This document shows positions 10,891-22,439 of a stretch of DNA of 64,000 bases, piece after piece. Numbering within the stretch: position 1 is the stretch's first letter; the number at the start of each line of letters is the position of its first letter. The DNA is from Piezodorus guildinii (taxonomy: Eukaryota; Arthropoda; Insecta; Hemiptera; Pentatomidae): NCBI GenBank assembly GCA_023052935.1, contig CM041292.1, forward strand, positions 109,175,906-109,239,905, in the 5' to 3' direction. Made by a program: the position numbers and the translations under genes. Below the pieces are notes generated by a model. That model had not been told where the DNA came from. It did not search any database and was given only the letters and a program-made list of their open reading frames with translations.

Positions 10891-11480
10891 AAACTATTTA
10901 TTTACTTCGTGCTTTAATAACTCAGTTTTTATGTTAGTATATTTAATATTAAAATATAATGTAGTATGTACTTTATTGATATTTTTCGTTTAAATAATAG
11001 ATTAGAACAAGAACTTTTTATTAAGCCTATAAGGTTGCATTTTATAATCATCTTAAAATGAAAACTTTAATATTATAATAAATTTAGGAAACCAAATAAA
11101 AAATAATATGGTATATACTCTAGATGATCCATTTTCTTTTGAAAAATTGATTTAATTAGAAAAACGTACCTCTACTATCCATGAAGGTTCATTAGTACAG
11201 TACGTCTATGGATTCACCCAATTTCTAGATCAATCGGTTAAGCAAGGAGATTATTTGACGACCGAACAAAGAATAAAGCAGAAGCGCCGTCACACCGCCT
11301 CTGACAGCCAGGCACTAGCTCCCCGACTACCCCTACTCTAAACCTTTCTTATCTTCGCCTTTATCTTCTTTATCCATATAACGAATTTCAATACATCTAA
11401 TATTGTTGAGATATAATCAAGTTTATTTACAATAAAGCCACCTATGGTTTACATTTAGTTATCTGTATATGAACTAAATA
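10891..11480. other. Unassigned A+T-rich DNA
   Basis: A more GC-balanced patch at 11255-11345 (GAAGCGCCGTCACACCGCCT) has no open frame or repeat partner. Confidence 0.35.
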
Positions 11481-11760
11481 GTAAGAGGAATTGCGATCCT
11501 GAATTTTTTTGAATTCGTATGACCAATACCCCACAAAGTGGCCGTCAAAATTGACATTTCATTTTTGAGACAAATATATGCCTGGTATGTTACAGCAACT
11601 TTTTTTTCCCCCAAAAATCGACGACAATTTGTACCGTGCACTTTGCACCTTTTAAATTTTTCTCAAAAAAGCTCAAACGGTTTTGATTAAACTCGCTATT
11701 TAAAATTAAATGGGGCTTAATATCACATAAATTTTACTAGAGGTTATTAGTGAAGTATTA
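11481..11760 (-). mobile_element. Dispersed repeat A, fragment
   Basis: Carries the inverted A landmarks GGAATTGCGATCCTGAA, TTTCATTTTTGAGACAAATA, CACTTTGCACCTTTTAAA and GATTAAACTCGCTAT. The CA microsatellite segment and the 5' half are missing. Confidence 0.65.
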
Positions 11761-12984
11761 AGTGAAATTTTGTGAGACGTTTTGTGAAACCCCTAAAGTG
11801 ACATTTTGGGTTTCTTGAAACATCCTCATATGTTCTATGCTAATATTAACCCTGTAATAGTAACCAGGTCTTTTAATAATTTAGGATAAAAATTACTTAA
11901 TAGTAAAAATGATTAATTAACTAAGAATAGATCTGATTAGGGAATCATAAATTAATTAATATCAGTAGCAGATATTGATCTAAAAAAAATCAATTAGTTA
12001 ATTAAGTAATAAAAGGAACCCATACATACAAAAAAATGTCATTATTGAAAAATAGTTCTAATTGGTTAAAACATGATTTTTTTTTTCGTTCTTATATATG
12101 GTTTTACCCATTTCTAGACATTGAACGCTGGATGATTAAATGAAAAATAGTTAAGAAAAGAATTGTTTAGTGCATTGAAATGAAACAACTTATTGGTTAA
12201 ATTTTAAACTTTATTGGTATATTTTAAAGTTCATAGGCAAGCCTTGTGCTTATAATCTTATTATAGTTTATTACTTATAAACCATGTCACTAGTTCAAAA
12301 AAAAGTTAACAAATATTACTAACAACAATACAAACACTAACAAGAAGCTACAATAGCGGTTAAAAAAAACACCACCAATGAAGACGTGGTTACGGTAGTG
12401 GAAAGTTTTTGGTTTCTACTTCTGGTCCAGTATATTTCCTTTCTGGTGTATTTTATGCCCTGTGGATTAGTTTGAAATCACGTTTTTGGTACCATCTTTA
12501 TTAAGGAAGGGTTAGCTACAGGAAGGTCTCTTTACCGCAGGCTCACTGAACGGCTATAAATAATTATCCGGCCTCTCGTATTCGTAATAGTATATTAGTA
12601 TAGTCTAGGTTCACCACTGCACTTCATATTTAATGAGTTAGATCACTAAATAAACTTAACTTATATAACCTATTTATTTAATTTGTTAATTAAGTTTATA
12701 AACCCCGTAAGTAAATTTTCACGCTCACCTCCTCCTTCTACCCACGTCACTGACTTAGGATGTTTCTCAACTAAATGTTAATTAGCCAACTTTCTATAAC
12801 ATCGAAAATCCTACGGGCTTAAGGTTTATGCTCCTAAACCAGTGTCTATCTAAATAGAATGACAAGCCGTCAAACTTTCAATATATGGTAGATACCTCAA
12901 AATCTCACATATGGGGTAGTTTTTTCTTACTTTAATATTTCAGTTTTACTGATCTTCCACCTGCCCTCCCAAAAATATTAATTT
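11761..12984. other. Unassigned A+T-rich DNA
   Basis: Only short broken frames. Two homopolymer-rich patches (12070, 12365). Nothing recognised. Confidence 0.35.
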
Positions 12985-13425
12985 TTTACTATTATTCTTC
13001 CGACGGTCGTTTACGGATGTGAAACGTGGCCGCTTACTTTGAAGGATGAACAACGGCTTAAGGTTTCCGAAAATAAGGTACTGCGTAAAATATTTGGTCC
13101 GAAGAGAGATGAGGCGACTGGGGAGTTTAGAAGGTTACACAACGCGGAATTGCGGAGCTTTTATCCTGTGAATATAATCGAGTTTATAGCATTGCGGAGG
13201 CGCAAATGGGCGAGTAAAGTTGTTGGGCACGGTGAGGAACGACTTCCGAGAAAGTTGGTACTCGCTGAACCGACTGGTAGGCCTAAGCGTCGATGGGAGG
13301 ATTGCGTTAAGGCTGATCTCGGGAGTTAGGGCTTGAACGGTGATCATCATCAACGAGTCTGTGTAGACAGTATTTGGTGGTATCGGCACCGAACCTTCGG
13401 GTGGGCCTATTATTATCATAATTGT
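12985..13425 (+). pseudogene. RTE-like retrotransposon (family R1) C-terminus and 3' end
   Basis: From about 12988 the frame reads TIILPTVVYGCETWPL, continues in the open frame 13039-13329 with RKIFGPKRDEATGEFRRLHN, RRRKWASKVVGHGEE and GRPKRRWEDCVKADLGS, and stops at 13327. This is the usual C-terminal tail of RTE-type endonuclease/reverse-transcriptase proteins. The 3' end CCTTCGGGTGGGCC-TATTATTAT matches the copies at 53.7 and 54.2 kb. It is a 5'-truncated copy whose RT domain is absent. Confidence 0.85.
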
Positions 13426-13589
13426 CGTTTTTTCTTGCGTCGTTAGAACAATAATTTATTTATTCATTTGTCTTTGGGAAAAGCCCCCCTACAATTACAG
13501 TTGATCATTTTTTGTAATACAAAGTTATACATAGTCTTCATATAGTTATATAACTAAGGATATTATTGTAAATACATTAATAAAAGATT

Positions 13590-13590
<1 letters not shown>

Positions 13591-13638
<48 letters not shown>
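13591..13638. repeat. (TA)n microsatellite
   Basis: About 24 TA units; short frames across it are artefacts. Confidence 0.95.
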
Positions 13639-13642
<4 letters not shown>

Positions 13643-13693
13643 AAAAAAATACTCAATAGAGTTTGAATAAAAAAAACATAAAAAGAAACAAAA

Positions 13694-13816
<123 letters not shown>

Positions 13817-13819
13817 CCA

Positions 13820-16800
13820 AGACATTTGCTTCTATCAATGTTTCGCTCCAAATAAACAACAATAATATAAATAAAGATCAATAGAAAAGTGGTTTTAATC
13901 CAAGAATGATAAAATTCAAATATCTAAGCCAATATAGGACTGATAGAAGAAAATATGAAAATTAAATATATATAAATTACGGGGTCAATATTAACTTGCT
14001 ATAATAAAGGATCTTATTTCTAAAATGTTGGATACATATATAAATAGATATTTTTTATGGGTTCGACATTTGGTGAGGACAATAATTGGGTAATTTGTAA
14101 GGTATTATTATTTTTGATGTGAGGTAGGTAATGCTATCCGTAATCCTGATAATTGCATAACGTTCACTGGTTTTGCGGTTTAATTAAATGAGTTTGATTA
14201 TTGACTATTATTTTGATAATATATTTACTTGAAGTTTTGCAGTGTTTTGGAATTATTGAATGTAGTAAAGCATAGGATTGCTAAAGTTACAAAATCACAT
14301 TTTATTAGCTCGAAAGTACTTGTTGCAGATGTGAGGTCATTTACATTTTCTAAAATATTAAAATGTACAAGAGTCTTATAAATCAAAAAAGTTTGTTTTC
14401 TAAATATTAATTTTTAAACAGCTATATAATTTTTATTTATGGTTATTAGCGCCTCGATTAATAACTATGATAGCCAAATAAAAAATGAGTTACAAGAACA
14501 TCATCATTCGGTTTGAATATTTCATCAAACTCAGTTGAATCCGTTATTCTTATAACATATTAGTATATGATTACATTTGAACAATTATTTCGACAAAATG
14601 TTCTCAATTTCGTATTAGTCCAAAATATAGGTTTGAAGGTAAAAACCTTTCTCTAACAGCGGCTTGAGATCTTAGTTAATATCTGCATTTAGAAAATAGT
14701 TTTTTTTTTGTTATTATAAATACAACGATAGTGTTTATAGATTTAAATCAATCTGTTATTGAATGATATCTGCGAAGAAATGTTGAAAGAAAGGAAACGA
14801 AAATATAAAAATAAATGTTAAGTTGATGAGGAATTTCAGATTCAGTCTGTTCCCCAGTTTTATCTGCTTACTTCCTAATTGAATTAGATTCGGCGATAAG
14901 ATTAAAGAACGGGGTCCTAAAAAAACCGAAGCCACCCGCCCCCCTTTTTTTCTAGAAGTTGCTGAAAGCTTAAAAAAAAAAAAAAAAAGATAAGGAAAAA
15001 ATCCGGAAGTTCTCCCTTCTCACGTTTACTTAATTTACAATGTTTGCGTGAAGAAACTTCACCCCTTCCTTGAATTTATTATGATGTTTTATCGTTTCAT
15101 AATACATTCTTCTGATTAATTTAAACGGCAGTTACATGAAAATACTTTTATCAAATTTAAGAGAAGATTAAATTACTCAGATTTTCTTTTTTTATTTTGA
15201 GCCTGCAAACTCAAAGCGACTTGTATTCTCATACTGAATGATTCAAATAATGTTGAACTTAGCAAGAAAAGTAAAGAATTTCATTTGAAGTTACTATTGT
15301 GACATACGAATGTCACTTATTAATTATCATATATTAGCACCGAAAAATTCCATTGCATTTTAAAAACGATTGTTGGAAAGATAAAGAGAAACCATGAGAA
15401 AGAATATCAATAAACATTTTTTTTTTATTTATTAAAGTCTAAAGGCATTTCATTTGATAGATTCGATCAAATCAAACTGATATTGGAATTTTCAGACTCT
15501 ATTTTATATCTATTATACTGAATGTTAAAATGGTTCCTTAAGTTTAAAAATAGTGATCTGAAAAATCACTCAGTACAATTAAAGCAATCAAGTGTTTCAA
15601 AATGTTTGTCCATATGTCCTTATGAAGTTAATAACCCAAATTGATTTAAATTGGAGGCATTAAAAAAATCCAAAAAAAAAAACAAAACAGAGTAAATTAA
15701 AAAGGTATTTAATACTTTATAAAACAACAAAAACACACCGAACAAAAAAAAAACAAAAAAAAACGAATGATTCTTTCGTATTACTTTGACTAAACGTAAC
15801 ATTAAAATTACGTTAAAGGCAACAATTTTGAATACCTCATTATTTTACCTGTAAGGTTTTCTGAGCAGGTAGTAAAATTTCATGTATGTTTTATTTTTGC
15901 TCTTAATACTTTTGATAATTTTAGCTTTAATGTAAAAATATTGTCCGTCTTATTGTCCGACTATTTCAAACTTTATTTACAGTTTTCATAAATTTTTGTT
16001 TAACTTTATACGTAAACTTATAGAAAGCACAAGATATTTCACCAGTATGTGTTTAATCTTATTTCCCTCAGTTTAATCGTATTTTAAAATATTTTATTTA
16101 TTTTGATGAAAACTTAAATAAAGCTACTTTTTTGTACAGACATTTTCTGACCAAAAAGTTTACTTTCAGGAGGAAAAATTATTTAAAAATACTTATACTT
16201 TATAAATATACTTTTATAAACCATTTAATAAGTTCATTTTTATAACATATATATTGTATTATCTAAATGCTTTGTTTTTAGTTTTTTATTGTAACATTGG
16301 TATGAATGAAATCTCTAATTATTGTTACCATTTTCCCATACGAGATATGATGTAATATTACTTAGTAAATATATTAAAATATGTGAAAAAACATTTGATC
16401 AATAGTATTTGAATTTTATAGAAATTTAAATTGTCATTCATTACAAGAGTCCAATTATAACCATTTTCCAGGGTATTTTTTAATTTATTTCATTATCGGT
16501 CTATGAGGATGAAAAGTCAAGACTATTTTTTTTTTTTTTTTTTTGAATGAAAGATAAGATGCAATAAATAGTCTAATAATTTTTCATATTATATTTTCAA
16601 AGATAAAATAAAATAAATAGTTAATACTATCTTTCAAAATTATTTATTGACTGCCATCCGAACTATTTTATTGTTCATTGTAATATTCTAAATTTTTATA
16701 AATTATCCAATCTTACTACTTGACATTCATTATAATAATATAAGATAATAATAATATAGGTACTATTGAATTTAAAAAAAATAAATAAAAAAATACAATC

Positions 16801-17067
16801 TGTAACAAAAATACAGTATACACCGATATCATGTTATTTCCTAAATTGCAATGTCGTGAAACAGAGGTATTGCTCCTGAACCCTGTTCCTGCTCTTCTTG
16901 ACCACACCGCCTTATCAGTATTCAAATAGCTTCTTGTTATTCTAACGAGCCGTAGGCCATTTCCTTACCCCAGTAGAAAATTTCGAAAAGGCCACTAAGA
17001 ATCGAATACTTGTTTGGGTCTATATTTTAAAACCTTTGGTGTATAATTATAATACTTGCCCTAAGTA
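13820..17067. other. Long A+T-rich interval without recognised elements
   Basis: Contains homopolymer tracts (A at 14970-14988, T at 15418-15426, T at 16526-16544) and only short low-complexity frames. No conserved motif, RNA gene or window repeat was seen. This is the longest featureless stretch. Confidence 0.45.
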
Positions 17068-17520
17068 TTGGGATGTGTCACATGAAATGTCCGTTTTCAA
17101 GGTCTTCAAAATCCTTTTTATTGAAAATATGATATGAAAACAAGTCTTCCTCGGAGGAAGTTTTCCAAGTCGGTATCCCCAGCTGAAAACTTAGCAAACC
17201 AACGGCGAATGGTCCGTTCATTAACACTCCCTTCCCCAAACGCCTTGCAAATATTTCTAGCGGCCTCATCTGCTGATTGGCCGAGTTTAAACTCGTACAA
17301 AAATATTACTCGAAAATCGCGTATTTCCATGTTCATATTTGGAGGTATACTAAAAAGTGGGTAATTGATTGGGAAGCTAATGTTTATAATACAAAGGTAG
17401 AGTATTAATAACTGTTTACTTTAAATATGTAAACATTCGGAAGAAAACAACAGAGACCTGCAAAATCCTTTATGTATTTCAGAAACTATAAAAACGGACA
17501 TTTCATGTGGAACAACCCAA
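17068..17520 (-). mobile_element. Mariner deletion derivative, 453 bp
   Basis: Bounded by TA dinucleotides at 17066-17067 and 17521-17522. The ends are inverted repeats of 30 bp with three mismatches: TTGGGATGTGTCACATG at the left and, inverted, TTGGGTTGTTCCACATG at the right, both followed by AAATGTCCGTTTT. The inside encodes only the N-terminal domain of the transposase. An intact mariner is about 1.3 kb, so two thirds are gone. It could have been moved only by an enzyme supplied in trans. Confidence 0.9.
17118..17336 (-). pseudogene. Mariner transposase N-terminal fragment
   Basis: The frame starts MNMEIRDFRVIFLYEFKLGQ and continues EAARNICKAFGEG, NERTIRRWFAKFSAGD, the double helix-turn-helix DNA-binding region of mariner transposases (about residues 5-55). 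After DLENFLRGRL the homology ends. The catalytic DDD domain is absent because of an internal deletion, and the frame runs out in the opposite-end sequence. It could at most be a DNA-binding fragment; no evidence of expression is visible. Confidence 0.85.
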
Positions 17521-17890
17521 TATTATATATGTTTTTAATTCGTAAAAGATATAAATCTTGTACAAATTCAGTTAAATATTGCCAATTTTACTTCACAAAC
17601 ATTGATTCTGAATTTCTTATCTTACTGGTTGGATAGCAATAAATAAAATTATTAGCTAAAACAAAAAGAAAAGAAAAATTCTTTTATTACTCAGGACAAT
17701 CTAGCTCTTTTTTACGTAAGAAACAAAAAAGAAACAAGAAGATTATATATAGGATAGAAAAAATATTGGAGCTTAAAAAAAGTCTTTGAATGTCAGCTAT
17801 TTTATCATTAAAGACTGGAGTCCTGGAAACTTGTGAGTACCCAGCAATGTTATATGACTCGACTGCGGTAAACTGGCAAGGACACAGCTT
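17521..17890. other. Unassigned A+T-rich DNA
   Basis: No coding or repeats recognised. Confidence 0.35.
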
Positions 17891-17899
17891 TATTTCTTT

Positions 17900-18405
17900 A
17901 AAAGTATATTGAATATTAAAATAAAAGATCGCATTAGCACTAAAAAAATACTAAAGCAAATCATCCTCAAAAGTTTACAAAAACAGGCACATCTATTGAG
18001 ATGGAGGTGGGCCGGAAATTGGCTTGGTCCTAGAAGATGGTCTAAAACTGCTGCAGAAGGGATTCTAAAGGAACGTAAAAGAAAAATTCCACTGACAATA
18101 TGGAAGGACGAAGTAGTGCATGTAGCGGAGGACTGTTGTTGGGCTACCGTGGCTAGAAATAGGAATCTATGGAATAATGTGACAAAAACCTATTAGTGAA
18201 TACATGGTTGTAAATTAGATTGAAAACATTCAGAATATCTTTTATTTTAATTATAGTGTAAGTGCTAAAAATTAAATATTGTATATAGTGAGATAAATGA
18301 AGAAGAGGAAATTTTGTTATCATTTCTACTACACCTGTACCTCCCAAAAGGGAGAGGCTTATTGTTCTGTAAAGAATGGAATAAATCTATTATTATTATT
18401 ATTTT
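17900..18405 (+). pseudogene. Non-LTR retrotransposon C-terminus with (ATT)n tail
   Basis: The open frame 17909-18196 contains LLRWRWAGNWLGPRRWSK, ILKERKRKIPLTIWKDEV and RNRNLWNNVTKTY. This has the layout of the C-terminal tail of endonuclease/reverse-transcriptase retroposons (W-x-W-A-G-H; G-R-P-x2-R-W-x-D; W..L..A/TY). It is decayed: the usual GRP is replaced by KIP. The 3' UTR ends in a TTATTATTATTA tract at 18389-18402, a common tail of such elements. It is 5'-truncated and its RT domain is missing. Confidence 0.65.
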
Positions 18406-18569
18406 TTATAGTTGTTACTTATTGTTTATTAACAGTAAATCTTAAATCTAAAACATATCTTAAAGTGTCTTTACAATGTCGATAACCCAAGAGATAGAGG
18501 AGTGGTTGCTACTAAGTGTATGCATCCCTTTAGTTTGTTAACGTTTTATGATAGGGATTTAATTTTTTT

Positions 18570-19390
18570 TTGGCTCGAACGAATTTTACTAAACTCACTG
18601 CATCGATGTAAAGTTTAATTGGCTTTATTAGGATGTAGGTTTCATTCTGATTAAAATAGTTGAACATGGCTTTAATTCCGATATTTTAAATTTTCTACTT
18701 CTAAAGTACCTTTAATTTTATAGATTCAGTAGAATTACCCATATCATCTTATTAGAACTGAAAAAAAAAACGGCTAAATGTGAATGTTAAACGACTTCCA
18801 TAACCAACCAAAGGAAAAAGGAGCAAAAATATTTATTTAATGAAATATTTGACCTTTGATTTTGTACATTTCTAAAGATTAACTATATCACCTTAATCGC
18901 GTTGATAAAGAACGGCTAAATATAGAAGTTGGACGAATTTGATGACCATCTAAAGGATGAAAGAGCAAAACTATTTTTTTTAATAATAAAAACAGTAATA
19001 TAGACGTATAATATGCCGTTTGAAAGAGAAAGATTTTAGAAAAATATTATCTGATACAAAAAGGTGTAACAGGTTATATAAAGTTACGAATAGGGAATAA
19101 ACTTATTACTGATTAACAATTAAATACAGTTATAAAGTAGTAATCTAAATCATATATTTCCAACAAAAATTAATACACATTTTATTTAAATCAACTTAAT
19201 ATATTTCTTAAATTGAAAAGTATATTTAAAAGTTTTTAAATTCATTTTAACAGCCGAGGTTAGTGAAAGCCGTGTGTTACTCGCACCAGATTTTTTAAAA
19301 GTTTAAATTGACGTTAAAAATTTAAATTAGTTCTTAAATTTTAACAGCCTCGATACGTGAAAGTCGTGTGTTGACCGCTCCAGATTTTAG
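18570..19390 (-). mobile_element. Dispersed repeat A, copy with duplicated 5' end
   Basis: Contains the inverted landmarks CCGATATTTTAAATTTTCTA (about 18679), AAGTACCTTTAATTTTATAG and GTATAATATGCCGTTTGAAA. The conserved 5' terminus occurs twice, at about 19250-19290 (AACAGCCGAGGTTAGTGAAA) and 19344-19385 (AACAGCCTCGATACGTGAAA). A middle piece near 18880-18960 is also repeated. The CA-microsatellite/3' hairpin half is missing. Confidence 0.7.
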
Positions 19391-19480
19391 TTGTATTTTT
19401 TTATGTTTTATTGTTTTATATACATTTAAAATATAAAGTTTCTTTTCTTTTTTAAGTTTTCAGGAAGTTTTTCTTCATAT

Positions 19481-19841
19481 TTCACACTTAAACAAGCACA
19501 CCCCAATTTCCTTTTATTATATATTTATTTTCTTTCATAATTTTTTACATCATTCTTCAACGTTTCCCCAAAGAACCCCTTTCTCCATTATAAAGACTTT
19601 TTTTAAAACAATTTGAAATAAATCACTCATATTTCACATTTATAGCTTACTGCTATTCGTCTACATCGAAGTTTATTGGCTGACTGTTTCTATTATTTTC
19701 CTAAAGACGAATAGCAGTAAGCTATAAATGCGAAATATGAGTGATATATTTAAAACTGTTTTAAAAAACGATGTAAAAAATTATGAAAGAAAATAAATAT
19801 ATAATAAAATGAAGTTGGGATGTGCTTGTTTGAGTGTGAAT
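19481..19841. mobile_element. Fold-back element with ~140-180 bp arms
   Basis: The left arm 19481-19662 and right arm 19705-19841 are inverted copies. Landmarks are TTTATAGCTTACTGCTATTC against GAATAGCAGTAAGCTATAAA, and TAAACAAGCACACCCCAA against TTGGGATGTGCTTGTTTG. The loop is about 42 bp. The left arm has an extra ~40 bp (about 19552-19595) absent from the right. Non-coding; a MITE or fold-back transposon. Confidence 0.85.
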
Positions 19842-19984
19842 TAAAAACAAAACAAAACATATTACGATACCAATACACAAAAAAGTATATATAGCATCCT
19901 TATATATAGCGATCGTTCTGAACTGTTCATTAATCGATAGCTTCCTTATGCTTGTAAATAAATTAGAGGAATAAACATGAAGGG

Positions 19985-20750
19985 GAGTTTTTTTATTTAG
20001 TTTTTAATTTTATTTTTATTTTTTGGTAGGCGTAAACCACTTGGGTCATATTCGCCTTAAATCACTTTGATAAAGGGATTAAATATTATAGTCTATTGTA
20101 CAAGTCGGTCTGTCGTAGGAAGTCAAAAAGTTTTGCAGTTGTCTTTATGTTGTTTTGTAAAACGGTTGATAAGTCAGTGTCAATTGCAATATGTGCTCTG
20201 TGATTATTATAAGCCCTACACTCTGTCAAAATGTGTTTAACAGAGATTGGGCAACCGCATGTTGGGCAGTCCGTAAGAGGTTCCCGTGCCATGAGATGTC
20301 CGTGAGTAAGTCGGGTGTGTCCAATACGCAGGCGCGCCAAGATAACCTCTTCCCTTCGCTTTTGTCGTAGGGACGAATGCCAATGGGAGATGTCCCTTCT
20401 TATTTCCCTTAATTTGTTGTCAGTAGTGTCATGCCAAATCTGTCCCCACTTCGACCGAATCCGCTGCTTGATGAAAGAAACATAGTCGCCAACAGGCACC
20501 CCAGTAACGGGAATGCCATCTGTTATTGCTTCTTTGGCTGCACGATATGCGAGTTTATTGCCAACAATACCGCAGTGGCTCTGTACCCAGACGAAAAAAA
20601 CTGAATAATTGGAAACTATTGTGGACTGCAATGATAATGAAATATTTTGAATAAGAGAGTCGGTAGAGAAAAGGCGCTTCAAACTGAGCAGCTGAGCAGC
20701 TTTTATGAAATAATATTTATTTTCAATTAAAGAAAAAAATAGCACTAGTC
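19985..20750 (-). pseudogene. Non-LTR retrotransposon ORF2 end: RNase H and C-terminal zinc motif
   Basis: The minus-strand frame 20745-20086 (219 codons) carries the end of an RNase H domain (about residues 51-70, FVWVQSHCGIVGNKLAYRAA). A helical linker with two spaced Trp follows, then LARLRIGHTRLTHGHLM and a C-x2-C-x7-H-x4-C motif (C160, C163, H171, C176). The frame ends FDFLRQTDLYNRL. This tail belongs to ORF2 of I/Jockey-group elements, where RNase H degrades the RNA template. The usual GNE of RNase H is GNK. The 3' UTR leads to an A-rich tail at 20030-19990. The upstream RT domain is missing, so it is a 5'-truncated copy. A relative is at 58.9-59.4 kb. Confidence 0.85.
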
Positions 20751-21105
20751 TATATAATATAAGCCTAGTTTTATAATGACTTTGTTAGATATTGGCCACT
20801 ATTGAGCCAAAGAAGAGAACAAGCTATGACTAATGAAGAGCTAAGCATTATTGAAGCTGTAGATGAGGAGGTGGTAGAGGGAGGGAGACAGGGAGGAAGG
20901 ATTGGTCACTCACATATTCATGAGCGCTGCCAGTCCCATTTCCGATCCTTCCAAGTAGCCTCAATCACCTCTGATTGCGCCATTTCTATTTAGCCATTTA
21001 CCAAAGGTTCCTTATTTTTGGACATATAATCAAGAAATAAAAGAGTACAACCTACAATCTAATGCAATCCTCAAGACACGTGTTGTTGATATGGACGTAA
21101 AATAA
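20750..21105. other. Unassigned; short balanced-composition patch
   Basis: 20860-20990 is GC-richer (GGGAGACAGGGAGGAAGGAT) without a recognised product; the 63-codon frame over it (20802-20993) is not convincing. Confidence 0.3.
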
Positions 21106-21324
21106 AAAAATCTGGTGCGCGGACCACACGACATTCACTTACCTAGGCTGTTAAAATCAATTTGAAAATGTTTAAATACATTTAGAGATAAAGAGAAATC
21201 GTTAGAGAATGAATTAAATTGAATATCAATAGAAACATGTGTTTCCTAAAATAATCTATTATATTCTTATCTACAATAATCCGTTAGTTTTATCGGCTTT
21301 TCATCACTCTCCATTAACTGCTGC

Positions 21325-21500
21325 AGTGTGCTATGAGATGTAGTGCAAGATGAAAAATGATGTAGCGATTTATAAGGAAAAAGGAATAAGTCTTGAAAAT
21401 GGGGAAACAACCCCGAAACGTCGACTAGGATGAGTAAAAAATGTTTAAAGACTTGTGAAATAAAGTGACTTTATGAGGAATGGAAGGCAGTATGTGCTTT
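21325..21500 (+). mobile_element. Insertion carrying two-hairpin module, copy H2
   Basis: Interrupts repeat A after CTCTCCATTAA. Contains ATGGGGAAACAACCCCGAAACG (stem GGGG/CCCC then CGAAACG), followed about 40 bp later by the palindrome ATAAAGTGACTTTAT. It has the architecture of the H copies elsewhere, but the CTGATGA part is degenerate (CTTGAAA). Confidence 0.5.
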
Positions 21501-21671
21501 TTTAAATGTTCCAAATAATATTTTTTCTAAAATCTTTAGTTTTCCAACGGAATGTTATTCATTTATACTACTATTACTATGTTCAAAATCTCAAAAATTG
21601 CATACAAAAATATGTTTGCACCTTTCTCCTTTAGTTAGATAGCGAATTTGTTCAGCTTATATATTCAGCTG

Positions 21672-21945
21672 CTTTTTTTTTTTTGTTTTTTTAAATAATA
21701 TTGCTTTATTGAGAAGTAATACAATTTGCCACTATCTTGGGCAATAAGTATTAGAGATAAAATAAGTCATTCATTCCATATGTACAAAGTAAAACAAAAC
21801 ATAAATAAAATACCTCAATAACAAATGAAAAATAAAATAAAATAAAAATAAAATAAAATAAATGAAATAAAAGAAAATAATTATAATCATGGCCACATTC
21901 ATACCTATATACAATATTTACATACAATTTTAGCAATGCTAATGA
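21672..21945 (-). mobile_element. Repeat C: 3' end of a polyadenylated retroposon
   Basis: An inverted copy of 46796-47030. Both contain TGAATGTGGCC(A/C)..ATTATAATTAT, ACTTTGTACATATGGAATGA, TTATTGCCCAAGATAGTGGC and CTCAATAAAGCAATATTATT, followed by poly-A (here leading T's at 21672-21691). The AATAAA signal and A tail indicate target-primed retrotransposition into repeat A. Confidence 0.75.
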
Positions 21946-22439
21946 TATCATATGTTTATTTTTTTCGAATCTACAAAATTAATGTTTCTTTAGAGTAAGA
22001 ACATTTAAAATAGCGGCATTTAAGCCCTGTCGGACTATTACAATCAGGATTAAACCTACATGATATTAGAGCCCATTTAATATGACATTGATATAGCTAG
22101 CTTAATAAAAATCGTTAGAGTAAAAAAAAGAGTAAAATAAAAGAGAGAAAATCGTAAAAAGATGCAAAAAATGTATAGTATAAAGTAGCACTTCCAGTCA
22201 GCCGATTTTAGTAAAACATTTGCAACATCTCGGACGTATAGTTCTCTTAAATATGAAATGCCAGTTTCATAGGAATTTGTTTTCGCGCTGGACTTACCAC
22301 GTACTGGACACACACACTTAGAGCTTTTTCGGCACTCATAAGTCTCTTAAACGTGTATTTCCGTTGAAAACTGGAATTCGATTTTTTTAACTATCGCAAT
22401 ATTTTCCTTTACTACATATTTGATATATATGTAAGTGAA

